This document shows, in pieces, positions 20,763 through 29,547 of a stretch of 64,000 nt of DNA. This stretch comes from Paraburkholderia antibiotica (GTDB lineage: Bacteria; Pseudomonadota; Gammaproteobacteria; Burkholderiales; Burkholderiaceae), in assembly GCF_012927125.1 (NCBI RefSeq), contig NZ_JABBFZ010000003.1, positions 186,001 through 250,000 on the forward strand. Direction: 5' to 3'. Positions within the stretch are counted from its first letter, which is position 1. Every line of letters begins with the position of its first letter. Under the pieces are notes generated by a model. The model was not told where the DNA came from, ran no database searches, and saw only the letters and a list, made by a program, of their open reading frames with translations. The position numbers and the translations under genes are program-made.

Positions 20763-21024
20763 GATGTTTCCTTCGTTATGAGTTGCCATCAGCGGATTGA
20801 ACGACGGTGGTGCAGAAGACCGGCAATGTGTGGTCTTCGGGAGTTATAGCCGACGGCGCCCGCATGCGCAAGGACCGTTCCCGCCGCCTGGGCGGGCAGC
20901 GGGAAAGAGATGCAGGATCGTGGAGGGCGCGTGGAGCGGTCGCCTCGCGTGTGCCGTTGGGGGGCGGTTCCGTGGCGTTGCGGGCGGTGTTGCTGGTGCG
21001 GTGAGTCGACGCGGATGGATTGAC

Positions 21025-21399
21025 CTACATGCGCAGATGCGACTCGGAATACGGTGACGTCTGGATGACAACGGCGTTGCGCGCGTTTCTTTTCGCGGCG
21101 CGCCGACGGCTCGTCGCGCGGTGCCATGAGAACGCGATAACGATCGCGAGCGCATACGCGCCCGCGCGCTGCATGAATGCGCCCGTCCGGGTGAATTGTC
21201 CGTAGCGGTCCTGAGCGTCCGCGAACACGACAAATGTCAGCAGGCCGTCGAGCACGCACGCGATCAGCGCGAGCACGATGAAGATCGCCGGGCCACTCAA
21301 AACGACGCCGGAACCGAACCGGTTATAGAGATGGCAGGCTATCGATATGATGGCGAGCAAAGCGAGGTTCGAAAGAAGATCGAACAGAAAGTTGGTCAT
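21025..21399 (-). CDS. Small membrane protein of unknown function
   Basis: About 124 residues from an ATG at 21399; earlier ATGs at 21429 and 21468 are also in frame and none has a strong ribosome-binding site. Three hydrophobic stretches are visible: FLFDLLSNLALLAIISIACH, VVLSGPAIFIVLALIACVL and a shorter one near AGAYALAIVIAFSW. The C-terminus is basic (ATSRRRAAKRNAR). No family is recognised. It stands alone between the MscS gene and an outer-membrane protein gene. Confidence 0.55.
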   Translation of the reverse strand: MTNFLFDLLSNLALLAIISIACHLYNRFGSGVVLSGPAIFIVLALIACVLDGLLTFVVFADAQDRYGQFTRTGAFMQRAGAYALAIVIAFSWHRATSRRRAAKRNARNAVVIQTSPYSESHLRM

Positions 21400-21623
21400 T
21401 ATCGGTTCTATGAAAATGCAATGTGCCATGGTGTTGCCGGACGGGTTGCGGGCGCACCGTTCAGGCATCCTCCGATGAATCGGTGGCGATCATTGCATAA
21501 CTTTTCGTCTCGATAAATAACCGGGAAATCGCGTAGTTGCCGATTATTCTGTTGATGCAACGGCGGTCCGGATTGTCTCTTTAAAACCGTAGGACTCCGA
21601 CCGACTTCATGGCGGGGAGTGAA

Positions 21624-22283
21624 TTAGAACCGATACGAAATGCCAATCTGGAGCGTCGGATACCAGCGGTAGGGCGATGCCTTATCGCGCAGTTGCTGCA
21701 ATCCCGTGTTGATGATCTGCTGGCTCATCTCCGGTCCCACCGCCTGCGAGAGTGCCGGCGACAGCGTGTACGAAGTCCGCGGAATGCCATAGGCGACGCC
21801 GAGATCGACGACCAGCCCCCAACCTTTGGGCCGCGGATGCAAGCCATAGCCGATGCCGAGATAAGGCATCACGGTCGGGTATCGTGCGGTCGCCGTCGCA
21901 TATTCGCCGGGAAAGGCCGGCGAGGCGTTGCCCTCGAACACATACATGCCGTTGGTCGGAACCGAGTTGCCGCTGACTTCGTTGTCGGTCAGACGCAGAC
22001 CCGCTGTGATGCGAAAGCCGCTGCCGGACCACGGGAACAGATCGCCGTAGAGACCGCCCTGGCGCAGCCGTATGCCGTCTTCGTAGCGATTGCCGCCCAC
22101 GTCGAAGTTGTGCGAGAGATTGATCGCGTTGAAATCCGCGTGCACGCCGAACCATGACGTCACGCTCCATGCCGCGCCGACGCCGATACCCAGTGTGCCG
22201 CCTTGTAAATAGACTTCCTGCGCATGCGACGTTTCGAACAGGCACGCCAAACCCACTACCCAGATTACCTTTGCAGTCTTCAT
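21624..22283 (-). CDS. Predicted outer-membrane beta-barrel protein
   Basis: A 219-residue protein with a signal peptide (MKTAKVIWVVGLACLFETSHA, cut before QEV). The mature part has alternating polar and aromatic residues typical of an eight-stranded OmpA/OmpW-size barrel and ends in YRF, the terminal Phe that directs BAM-dependent insertion. It resembles the uncharacterised OmpW-like or acyloxyacyl-hydrolase-like barrels annotated in Burkholderia. The ATG at 22283 is chosen over a GTG two codons earlier. No partner gene is adjacent. Confidence 0.7.
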   Translation of the reverse strand: MKTAKVIWVVGLACLFETSHAQEVYLQGGTLGIGVGAAWSVTSWFGVHADFNAINLSHNFDVGGNRYEDGIRLRQGGLYGDLFPWSGSGFRITAGLRLTDNEVSGNSVPTNGMYVFEGNASPAFPGEYATATARYPTVMPYLGIGYGLHPRPKGWGLVVDLGVAYGIPRTSYTLSPALSQAVGPEMSQQIINTGLQQLRDKASPYRWYPTLQIGISYRF

Positions 22284-22764
22284 GGGCACCCCCGAAGTGG
22301 CGAGCGCAATCCCGTCGTCGCGGGATGCGCTCGCCTTGCGATCGTCTCGTTCTCTCTTTGCTTCTTCGTTGCTTTTGCTTTGTTGCTTGCCTCGGCGCGC
22401 TCTCAGGCGTCCTGGAGGCGATCATGCGAGCACGTGGCGTAAGCGGTCTGTGAGGTGGCGAACCATTTGATCGAATGAATCGGACCGGGGAGGCTGCGCA
22501 GCCGAAAAGGCAGGGATAAAGGCGGAGGGGTGATGTGTGGGGCGTGTCGATGTGTTGCGTGCGGAGTGCTCGGGAGTGTTCGTGGTCGAGGGGCGAAGAG
22601 GAAGAGTGGATAGCAACGCGAGAAATCACTGCGCACTTCGAATAATCAGGCGCCTATGTAAATAGTTGTCAAGGCGCGCTTATCGCGATTTAAAGAGTTT
22701 GATCGTGGTCCGTTTCGATGATTAATTCACGAAGTATCCGCTCAAAGAATTATTAAGGAGTCCA
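22284..22764. other. Non-coding gap beside the outer-membrane protein gene
   Basis: 481 bases without a convincing gene. The first half is G+C-rich and carries only short frames; the last 130 bases are clearly A+T-richer than the surroundings and lead to a good ribosome-binding site for the next small gene. No inverted terminal repeats or integrase pieces were seen. Confidence 0.5.
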
Positions 22765-22998
22765 GTGGAGAAACTGAAGCGGGAAAATAGTGAGGCGGAC
22801 TGGTCGGTCCAGGAAGAGTGCCTGCGTTGTCGCATTGTCTACAAGATATATTCCAACTTCCCGCCGATGCCGTCAGCACAGGCCCTGAACGTCGAAACCG
22901 GTAAGTTCATTCCGTTTGACAGGGTGCCGTTCGCTATCGACCGGCTCCGTCGGGACGGCCGAGCCGCATTCCGAGCCGCATTGGCCTTTGGAGGATAG
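22765..22998 (+). CDS. Small hypothetical protein, possibly 5' part of a broken gene
   Basis: 77 residues from a GTG with an AAGGAG ribosome-binding site at 22755-22760. The product has a pair of cysteines (ECLRCR) and ends AFRAALAFGG. No family is recognised. The frame directly to its 3' side (-1) is open from 22920 to 23234 and has no start codon before a TTG at 23040, so the two segments may once have been one gene. GAGCCGCATT occurs three times in this stretch (22961, 22973, 23031). Confidence 0.5.
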   Translation: MEKLKRENSEADWSVQEECLRCRIVYKIYSNFPPMPSAQALNVETGKFIPFDRVPFAIDRLRRDGRAAFRAALAFGG

Positions 22999-23039
22999 GC
23001 AGTGAAGCCGCCGTCCGTAGCAATTCGCTAGAGCCGCAT

Positions 23040-23234
23040 TTGCGCTACCTCGTTGAGCACCTTGGTCTGCCGCGTGCCGATCTTCGACAGATACTCGTAG
23101 ACAATGACGCTCGAATGCGTTTCTTCTGCTATTGGGACAACGAGAGCGGCGACCGCGTGCCCGATGTGCCCAACGCTATCCGCATCATGATGGAAGCAAT
23201 GGGTGGGACGGTCGAGATTGACGAATACCGATAA
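23040..23234 (+). pseudogene. Small hypothetical frame, possibly 3' part of the same broken gene
   Basis: 64 residues if read from the TTG at 23040, which has no ribosome-binding site. The frame is open from 22920, overlapping the upstream small gene by 78 bases, which fits a single frameshift. The ending TVEIDEYR and the LRYLVEHLGL start loosely resemble DUF4279-type proteins, but this is a weak impression. It lies just beyond the 3' end of tRNA-Lys, a common landing place for acquired DNA. Confidence 0.4.
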
Positions 23235-23409
23235 CGCCAGGACTGCAAGCGCTGGGGAAGCGCCGCCTTAACCTTGTTCGCCACGGTATGCGCGAGCGCA
23301 CACACGGCAAGGTTGCACACACAATCTTTTCGATGTGCCGGGTCGCAAGCGTTTCGCGGCCAGTGTTGCCAGAGCTCGCCTGAACAGCACCTACGCGAAC
23401 CCAGAAAAC

Positions 23410-23441
23410 AAAAAGCCCATCCGGTTAAGGATGGGCTTTTT
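23410..23441 (-). terminator. Bidirectional terminator next to tRNA-Lys
   Basis: AAAAAGCCCATCC and GGATGGGCTTTTT form a 13-bp stem around GGTTAA. It is placed right behind the 3' end of the tRNA gene and has T-runs in both directions. Confidence 0.88.
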
Positions 23442-23452
23442 ATTTGAAACAA

Positions 23453-23528
23453 TGGTAGGCCGTACGGGATTCGAACCTGTGACCAACGGATTAAAAGTCC
23501 GCTGCTCTACCAGCTGAGCTAACGACCC
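23453..23528 (-). tRNA. tRNA-Lys (anticodon TTT)
   Basis: The complementary strand folds as a standard 76-base tRNA: acceptor stem GGGTCGT paired with ACGGCCT, D-arm AGCTCAGCTGGTAGAGCA, anticodon loop CTTTTAA with TTT, T-loop GTTCGAATC and an encoded CCA end. It reads AAA and AAG lysine codons. The first base pair of the acceptor is G-U. Confidence 0.97.
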
Positions 23529-23648
23529 AAAAGAGAAGCGAGATTATATCGACCGACTTACGGCCTGTCAACCACAGGGCCGTCAAGTTGCGGGGACTTC
23601 GCCACACGCAGTATTCCAGAGCGCGAAAATTCGCCCCGTGAAAAACGA

Positions 23649-23678
23649 AAAGCCCGGGCATTGCTACCCGGGCTTTCC
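23649..23678 (-). terminator. Terminator of the tol-pal operon
   Basis: AAAGCCCGGG (23649-23658) and CCCGGGCTTT (23667-23676) pair with an 8-base loop. On the minus strand the stem is followed by TTTTCGTTTTTC, placed about 85 bases after the cpoB stop. Confidence 0.85.
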
Positions 23679-23760
23679 AGCGAGAGGCGCGCGTGGCTAT
23701 TACATCGGACACTGCGCGTTACTGCCAACTACACGACCAACAAACCGCAACGTACTTAAC

Positions 23761-24519
23761 CTACTTGATCTGCGACAGCTTGCTCTGCGCGGTCTGCGCG
23801 ACGTCCGAGCCGGCATATTGCGCGACGATCTGCTCCAGCGTCTTCCTGGCCGCGGCCTTCTGACCTTGCTCGAGCTGATTGTTCGCAATCGCCAGCAGTG
23901 CTTCAGGCGCGCGCGGATGCTGCGGGTACTTGGCGACGATACCTTGCCACGTCGCCGTCGAACCCTTGTAGTCGCGCAGCGCATACAGCGCGTTGCCGAG
24001 CCAGTACTGCGCGGTCGGCTGATACGGGCTGCTCGGATACTTGGCAATGAAGCTGCGGAACGATGTCGCCGCGTTCTTGAAATCGCCGCTGCGGAACTGC
24101 TGTGAAGCCGCGTTGAACGCCTCGGTTTCACCCGGCTGAACCTCGCCCTGGACGCCGTCCACCGTCTGTTGCTGCGGCTCGAATTTCTTCAGGCGCGTGT
24201 CGAGATCGGTGTAGTAGTCCTTCTGCTGCTTTTGCAGCGTCGTGAGCTGGTTCGCCATGTCCTCGTTCTGCCCGCGCAGCGTCGCGACCTGCTGGTTCAG
24301 CTGGTCGAGACGGTTGGACTGATCGAGGATCGTGCGTTGCGCCGCCGACAGTTGGCTCGACAGACTATCGGTCTTCGAACGCAGATCGAGAATGGCCTGG
24401 CGGGCCTGATCGTCGTCGAAGATGCCCGCATGGGCGGGCACGGCCGCGAGGGCCGTGCCTGCGACGCAGGCCGCTGCGGCAAGCCGCAGCCAGGAGAAAC
24501 GATGCGTCATTCGGCTCAT
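23761..24519 (-). CDS. cpoB: Cell division coordinator CpoB (YbgF)
   Basis: A 252-residue periplasmic protein. After a signal peptide ending in AHA it has a coiled-coil trimerisation segment (about 45-105) and a TPR domain (about 130-252; SGDFKNAATSFRSFIAKYP and two further repeats). CpoB links the Tol-Pal complex to PBP1b so that outer-membrane constriction keeps pace with septal peptidoglycan synthesis. It is the last gene of the operon, 11 bases after pal. The GTG at 24522 is an alternative start. Confidence 0.95.
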   Translation of the reverse strand: MSRMTHRFSWLRLAAAACVAGTALAAVPAHAGIFDDDQARQAILDLRSKTDSLSSQLSAAQRTILDQSNRLDQLNQQVATLRGQNEDMANQLTTLQKQQKDYYTDLDTRLKKFEPQQQTVDGVQGEVQPGETEAFNAASQQFRSGDFKNAATSFRSFIAKYPSSPYQPTAQYWLGNALYALRDYKGSTATWQGIVAKYPQHPRAPEALLAIANNQLEQGQKAAARKTLEQIVAQYAGSDVAQTAQSKLSQIK

Positions 24520-24530
24520 CACCCGTTGAC

Positions 24531-25037
24531 TTACTGTTGATACACGAGGTCAGCGCGGCGGTTCTGTGCCCATGACGCTTCGTCATGACCCGTTGCCTGC
24601 GGCTTTTCCTTGCCGAGGCTCACGGCTTCCATTTGCGAGTCGCCCACGCCCATCAGCGACAACGAACGACGCACCGCTTCAGCACGCTTCTGGCCGAGTG
24701 CGAGGTTGTATTCGCTGGTGCCGCGCTCGTCGGTATTGCCCTGGATCAGCACGTGACGCGCCGGATGGCTCTTCAGATACTGTGCGTGTTGTTGCAGCAG
24801 CGACTGGTAGTCGTCCTTCACCGAGTAGCTGTCGAAATCGAAGTAGATGCTGCGCTTTGCGAGCGGGCTGTTCGGATCGTTCAGCGGGTCGACGTTGACC
24901 GTGGCCACGTCGTTCGGGTTCGGCTGCGCCGAGCCTGCGCCCTTGTTGGCGTTTTCGTCGAGCTTGACGCCCGAGTGACATGCGGCCAGCGCACCGACCA
25001 TCAGGACGGCGAATGCGAAACGAAGTTTGGACATCAT
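24531..25037 (-). CDS. pal: Peptidoglycan-associated lipoprotein Pal
   Basis: A 168-residue outer-membrane lipoprotein. The signal peptide ends in the lipobox LAAC with Cys at residue 20. The OmpA-like domain (about 60-168) has YFDFDSYSV, GNTDERGTSEYNLALGQKRA, including the aspartate and arginine that bind diaminopimelate of peptidoglycan. It anchors the outer membrane to the wall and is a TolB partner. The ribosome-binding site GGAGAG lies 7 bases before the ATG. Confidence 0.97.
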   Translation of the reverse strand: MMSKLRFAFAVLMVGALAACHSGVKLDENANKGAGSAQPNPNDVATVNVDPLNDPNSPLAKRSIYFDFDSYSVKDDYQSLLQQHAQYLKSHPARHVLIQGNTDERGTSEYNLALGQKRAEAVRRSLSLMGVGDSQMEAVSLGKEKPQATGHDEASWAQNRRADLVYQQ

Positions 25038-25069
25038 TTGATTACTCTCCTTGTGTTATTGCATCAACG

Positions 25070-26362
25070 TTATTGCATAAACGGGCCCCAGGACGGTTCG
25101 CGTACGCTACCGCCCTGAACGGACAGGACCTGCCGAGTGCGACCGTCGGTCGATACTGCGGCCAACACGCCACGGCCGTTCACCTGAGTGGCGTAAAGAA
25201 TGTACTGACCGTTCGCCGCGAAGCTCGGCGATTCGTCATGTGTCGTGTCCGTCAGGCCCGTGGCGGATCCGCCTTGCAGGTCCTGGAGATACAGCTTGAA
25301 TGCACCGCCGACGCGCGAGATATAGGCAAGCTGCTTGCCATCAGGACTCACACGCGGGCTGGTGTTGTAGCTGCCCGTAAACGTGACGCGTTGCGCGGCG
25401 CCGGAGCTTTCGCCCTGTGCCGGCATCTTGTAGATCTGCGGTGCGCCGCCGCGGTCGCTCGTGAAATAGATCCACTGGCCATCCGGAGAGTAGGCCGGTT
25501 CGGTATCGATCGCGCTGCCTTGCGTGAGGCGACGCAGGCCGCTGCCATCCGCGTTGACCGCGAAAATCTGCGTATTGCCGGTGCGCGACAGCGCGACGGC
25601 GAGCGTGCGGCCATCCGGCGACCAGGCTGGCGCGCTGTTGTTGCCCTTCTGGTCCGATACGACCGTACGCCGGCCCGTGGGCAGGTCGTGGATGTAGACG
25701 ATCGGCTTCTTCTTCTCGAACGAAACGTATGCGACCTTGGTGCCGTCAGGCGACCATGCCGGCGAGATGATCGGCTCGGGGCTCGACAGGGCGATATGCG
25801 CGTTCTGGCCATCCGAATCCGACACCTGCAACTGATAGCGGCCCGCCGTGCGGATCACGTATGACAGGCGCGTCGCGAACGCGCCGCGGGTGCCCATCAG
25901 TTTCGCGTAGATGTAATCCGCGACCTTGTGCGCGCTCATGCGCAGGCCGCTTTCCGGGCTCACCAGCACAAGGCCGCCGAGGTTTTCACCCTTGACCGTG
26001 TCGTACAGTTTGAAGCGCACTTCGTACTGACCGTTCGGCAGGCGGTTCACGCTACCCGCGACGAACGCGTTGGCGCCCTTGGCCTTCCACGCGCCGAGGT
26101 CGACCGAATCGGTTTCCGACACCGGCGTGGAGCCCGCGTCGATATTGGTGAATTTACCGCTGCGTTGCAGGTCCTGGCGCACGATCGCGCTGACCTGCTG
26201 CGGCGAGTTCGCCTCATTGGCGAAGGTCGCCGTTGCGATCGGAAACTGGGTGGATCCGACGCCTGTCACGAGGACGTTGAGTTGTGCGTTGGCGGCACCG
26301 CCGACGGCGATCAGGCACGTTGCCACGAGGGTTCGCAGGCCTAGCTTGGTCATCAAACTCAT
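25070..26362 (-). CDS. tolB: Tol-Pal system protein TolB
   Basis: A 430-residue periplasmic protein. The signal peptide ends in ANA before QLNVLVTGV; an N-terminal domain (to about 160) is followed by a six-bladed beta-propeller with repeated WSPDGT, WSPDGR, YSPDGQW and VSPDGKQ motifs. TolB shuttles between Pal and TolA. The ATG at 26362 (MSLMTK) is preferred over an upstream TTG. It is 136 bases after tolA, the largest gap within tolA-cpoB. Confidence 0.97.
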   Translation of the reverse strand: MSLMTKLGLRTLVATCLIAVGGAANAQLNVLVTGVGSTQFPIATATFANEANSPQQVSAIVRQDLQRSGKFTNIDAGSTPVSETDSVDLGAWKAKGANAFVAGSVNRLPNGQYEVRFKLYDTVKGENLGGLVLVSPESGLRMSAHKVADYIYAKLMGTRGAFATRLSYVIRTAGRYQLQVSDSDGQNAHIALSSPEPIISPAWSPDGTKVAYVSFEKKKPIVYIHDLPTGRRTVVSDQKGNNSAPAWSPDGRTLAVALSRTGNTQIFAVNADGSGLRRLTQGSAIDTEPAYSPDGQWIYFTSDRGGAPQIYKMPAQGESSGAAQRVTFTGSYNTSPRVSPDGKQLAYISRVGGAFKLYLQDLQGGSATGLTDTTHDESPSFAANGQYILYATQVNGRGVLAAVSTDGRTRQVLSVQGGSVREPSWGPFMQ

Positions 26363-26498
26363 GCTGTATGGATTCCTCAAAACGGTTTTACTAATACTTT
26401 GTGACAGCAGACAGACCGGAAAACGGCTAATTCGTTCCCACCTGACGCCGCGCCGGGTGGGGCGCGGCGTTGGCCGTCAACCAGTTGTCAGCGTCGCG

Positions 26499-27521
26499 TC
26501 AACCTGCCGGACGTAGCGTGATCGTGAAGTAGTCCGGCGTCTTGCCATTCGTGTCGAGAGGCATCGGATCGGAACGCTGCACGGCACGCAACGCGGCGGC
26601 ATCCCATGCGGGGTTCCCGCTGCTGCGCGACACGCTGGCACTCAGCAACGTACCGGTCGGCGAACAGCGCACGGAGATCACGGTTTCCAGACCTTCCGTT
26701 TCACCGCCCCACGAGATGTTCGGTCGCACGACCCGGCGCACCTTGTCCGCGTAACCCGGCGATGCCGCCGTGCCGCCCGAACCGCTGCCCGTGCCGCTCT
26801 TGCCGAGACCGTTGCCCGTCGAGCCCGACGGTCCCGCCATCCCTTGCATCTGCGCGAGGCGCGCACGCCGCTCCGAGTCGAGCTGCTTCTTCGCGGCGGC
26901 GTCGGCTTGCGCCTTGGCCTTCGCCGCTTTCTCGGCGTCGGCCTTCTTCTGCGCGTCCGCCTGAGCCTGCTTCTGCTGCTCCTGCTGCTCTTTCAACTGC
27001 TGCTGTTTCTGCTTCTGCTGCTCGGCGAGCTGCTGTTGCTTGAGCTTCTCGGCCTGCTGCTGTTGCAGTTGTTGCTGCTGTTTAAGCTTCGCGGCTTTCT
27101 GCGCGGCGAGCTGGGCAGCCTGGTCGGCCGCCAATTGCTGCTGACGCTTCGCTTCCGCTTCCTGCTGTTCCTTCAGTTTCTGTTGACGCTGCTGCTCGAG
27201 TAGTTGCGCCTCGCGCGCCGCCTGCTGTTGCTGGCGCTTCTTCTCCTGCAGCGCGATGTCGGCCTGCTCGTCGCGCACCGGCGGGGCAGGGGCGACCGGC
27301 ACTGGAGGCGCCGGCGGCGTAACGGGCTGCGGAATGGCCGTGTTCGGCACTTCGGTCCACAGTTCCGCTTCCGCGCCCTCGGGCGTGCTGTTCTGCCACT
27401 GGATGCCGTGGTACAGGAAGAACCCGAGCAGCGCATGCATCACCAGCGCGAACAGAAAAGCTCGCCCGGTGCCGCGTTCACGCGGTGGCTGAAGCGGGTA
27501 TTCGGAGTTCTTGCGGATCAT
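26499..27521 (-). CDS. tolA: Tol-Pal system protein TolA (TonB-like)
   Basis: A 340-residue inner-membrane protein. It has one N-terminal transmembrane segment (AFLFALVMHALLGFFLYHG, about 20-38), a proline-rich piece, a long Gln/Lys/Ala helical linker (about 85-225) with many QQQ runs, a Gly/Ser hinge and a C-terminal TonB-like domain (about 255-340, with the single Cys in VRCSPTG). It spans the periplasm to deliver proton-motive energy from TolQR to TolB and Pal. The start overlaps the tolR stop by 4 bases. Confidence 0.96.
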   Translation of the reverse strand: MIRKNSEYPLQPPRERGTGRAFLFALVMHALLGFFLYHGIQWQNSTPEGAEAELWTEVPNTAIPQPVTPPAPPVPVAPAPPVRDEQADIALQEKKRQQQQAAREAQLLEQQRQQKLKEQQEAEAKRQQQLAADQAAQLAAQKAAKLKQQQQLQQQQAEKLKQQQLAEQQKQKQQQLKEQQEQQKQAQADAQKKADAEKAAKAKAQADAAAKKQLDSERRARLAQMQGMAGPSGSTGNGLGKSGTGSGSGGTAASPGYADKVRRVVRPNISWGGETEGLETVISVRCSPTGTLLSASVSRSSGNPAWDAAALRAVQRSDPMPLDTNGKTPDYFTITLRPAG

Positions 27522-27964
27522 TGCGATTTGACGAGCAATCCAACGCGCTTGACGCCCTGAGCCTTCAGCTCGGACATCACGTTCATCACGACTTCGTACT
27601 TCACGGTTTTGTCGGCGGCGATCACGACCGGCTGATCCGGGTGCGACTGCGCCCGATCGGCGATGAAGCCCTTGAGGTCGGCCTTCGTCATGTCTTCCTG
27701 CTGCTGCGCACCGGCGTCGTCCTTATATTTGACGCTCATATTGCCGTCCGCGCGGATGTTGACCATCACGGGCGGGGTCTGCTGCTGCGGCGCGGCGCCC
27801 CCGACGGTCGGCAGATTGACGATCGACGGCGCGACGAGCGGCGCGGTCACCATGAAAATCACGAGCAGCACGAGCATCACGTCGATGTACGGCACGACGT
27901 TGATGTCGGCCATCGCGCGACGCGAGCGCGAACCGCGCATGCTGGAGGAGCGGGAGCCTGCCAT
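27518..27964 (-). CDS. tolR: Tol-Pal system protein TolR
   Basis: A 148-residue ExbD/TolR protein. A single transmembrane helix follows MADINVVPYIDVMLVLLVIF, which includes the proton-carrying aspartate of the VPYIDVMLVLL motif (near residue 28). The periplasmic domain carries the VVIAADKTVKYE block. With TolQ it forms the proton-driven motor of the Tol system. It is 10 bases after tolQ. Confidence 0.96.
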   Translation of the reverse strand: MAGSRSSSMRGSRSRRAMADINVVPYIDVMLVLLVIFMVTAPLVAPSIVNLPTVGGAAPQQQTPPVMVNIRADGNMSVKYKDDAGAQQQEDMTKADLKGFIADRAQSHPDQPVVIAADKTVKYEVVMNVMSELKAQGVKRVGLLVKSQ

Positions 27965-27974
27965 CGTGGCCTCC

Positions 27975-28652
27975 TTACTGAGCCTGGCGCTGCAGGATGT
28001 TCGAGAATTCCTCGATGAAGGTCTCGAAGCGGATCGCCAGCCGGTCGATGTCGTGCGCGTAGCGGTTGTACGCGACCACCGCCGGAATCGCGGCGAACAG
28101 GCCGATCGCGGTAGCCGTCAGCGCCTCGGCGATGCCCGGCGCGACGTTCGCGAGCGTGGCCTGCTGCACGTTGGCGAGACCGCGGAACGCATTCATGATC
28201 CCCCACACCGTACCGAACAGACCGATATACGGGCTGACCGAACCGACCGACGCGAGGAACGCGAGGTTGGCTTCGAGCACGTCCATTTCGCGCTGGAAGG
28301 CCGCGCGCATTGCGCGGCGCGCGCCGTCGAGAATCGCGCCCGGGTCGTTCAGACGTTTTTCCTTGCCTTTCAGGAATTCGCGCATGCCGGATTCGAAAAT
28401 CCGCTCGAGCGCGCCGATCGTGTGGCGGTTGTTCGCCGCGCTCTGATACAGCGCCTGCAGATCGCCGCCGGACCAGAAATCGCGCTCGAAGCGCTCAGTT
28501 TGCGCGCGCGCCCGGCGAATCGCAAACCACTTGCGGAAGATGAAAGTCCATGACAGCAGGGACAGCAACAGCAGCAGAGCCATGACGGCCTGGGCCAGCA
28601 GACTCGCATTGAGTACGAGTGAAACGATCGACAGATCTTGTGTAGTGTTCAT
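27975..28652 (-). CDS. tolQ: Tol-Pal system protein TolQ
   Basis: A 225-residue MotA/TolQ/ExbB proton channel with three transmembrane segments: one near residues 17-36 (LLLLLSLLSWTFIF) and a pair at about 130-195 (VGSVSPYIGLFGTVWGIMNAF and ATAIGLFAAIPAVVAYN). It is the stator of the TolQR motor. No good ribosome-binding site is visible before the ATG. The 187 bases between it and the thioesterase gene leave space for an internal promoter. Confidence 0.96.
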   Translation of the reverse strand: MNTTQDLSIVSLVLNASLLAQAVMALLLLLSLLSWTFIFRKWFAIRRARAQTERFERDFWSGGDLQALYQSAANNRHTIGALERIFESGMREFLKGKEKRLNDPGAILDGARRAMRAAFQREMDVLEANLAFLASVGSVSPYIGLFGTVWGIMNAFRGLANVQQATLANVAPGIAEALTATAIGLFAAIPAVVAYNRYAHDIDRLAIRFETFIEEFSNILQRQAQ

Positions 28653-28839
28653 AAAGATTCGTTTTAACGTCCCGGGAAGGGGGCGTCCGGCTGCAAGGCC
28701 GCTTCAAGCTTACCGTGGGCAAAACGGAAGCTTCGGCGATATCGAAGCCGAACCATGCTTTGTGTTGCCTGATCGGTATGAGTTCACTGGCCCCGTAACA
28801 ACGAGACCCGGTTATTGTTCGTTGACATGCCGCCGCGGC

Positions 28840-29295
28840 TCAGTTCACGCCTTGGCCAACCCCCGGCCCGCGCCGCAGGGCGGCGAGAACCGGCGCGGGA
28901 ATCGCGGCCGGCCGTAAGGCGACGCGGTCCACGCAGCCGACCCGGATCGAGCCAGCAGCAAGCAACGTGCCTTCGCACCACGCTTCCTGCGCGAAGTCTA
29001 CCGAAGCCCGGCCAAGACGCTCGATCCTGCTGACAATTTTCACGATGTCGTCGAGGCGGGCCGGAGCCCGATAATCGACCGCGGTGCTACGCACGATGAA
29101 AATCGCGTCCGTTTCTTCCGCAAGCCGATGCTGGTCGACACCGCACGCGCGCACCCATTCGGTACGGGCCCGTTCGAAAAATTTCAGGTAATTAGCGTAA
29201 AACACGATGCCCCCGGCATCGGTGTCTTCGTAGTACACGCGGATGGGCCACGTGTAACCGCTTTCCGTGCCGGGCTGGCTGGTCGACATATTCAT
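28840..29295 (-). CDS. ybgC: Tol-Pal associated acyl-CoA thioesterase YbgC
   Basis: A hot-dog fold 4-hydroxybenzoyl-CoA thioesterase family protein of about 151 residues. The catalytic block is VYYEDTDAGGIVFYANYLKFFERARTEW; the Asp in EDTDAGG is the expected catalytic residue (positions about 20-45). It hydrolyses short acyl-CoA or acyl-ACP thioesters. It is the first gene of the tol operon, as in many proteobacteria. ATGs at 29295, 29304 and 29319 are all possible starts; none has a clear ribosome-binding site. Confidence 0.93.
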   Translation of the reverse strand: MNMSTSQPGTESGYTWPIRVYYEDTDAGGIVFYANYLKFFERARTEWVRACGVDQHRLAEETDAIFIVRSTAVDYRAPARLDDIVKIVSRIERLGRASVDFAQEAWCEGTLLAAGSIRVGCVDRVALRPAAIPAPVLAALRRGPGVGQGVN

Positions 29296-29547
29296 GCGGC
29301 GCATTTTACCGGAACGCATACCCCCGGGTCTGTTTCAAAGTGTGCGTCCCGTTTGGCGGGCCTGAGCGGCAATTTCGGCCGGATTGGCGGGCAGCGACCG
29401 GCCGGTTTGCAGGCCACGGGTAGCTAGCAAGCCGCTTACGTTTCCGTCTTGCCTGCCGCCACGATTTATCAGTTGCCGCGCGCGTCGCTACGACGCGCTG
29501 CCGTGCGGGCTGTCATCACCGCTGGCCCGCACGCCCCACCATCGCGA

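Noticed and set aside
23335..23517. A 60-codon frame through the terminator and tRNA-Lys
   Set aside because: The stretch is a tRNA gene; such frames are a common annotation error (the typical GRTGFEPVT string from a tRNA).
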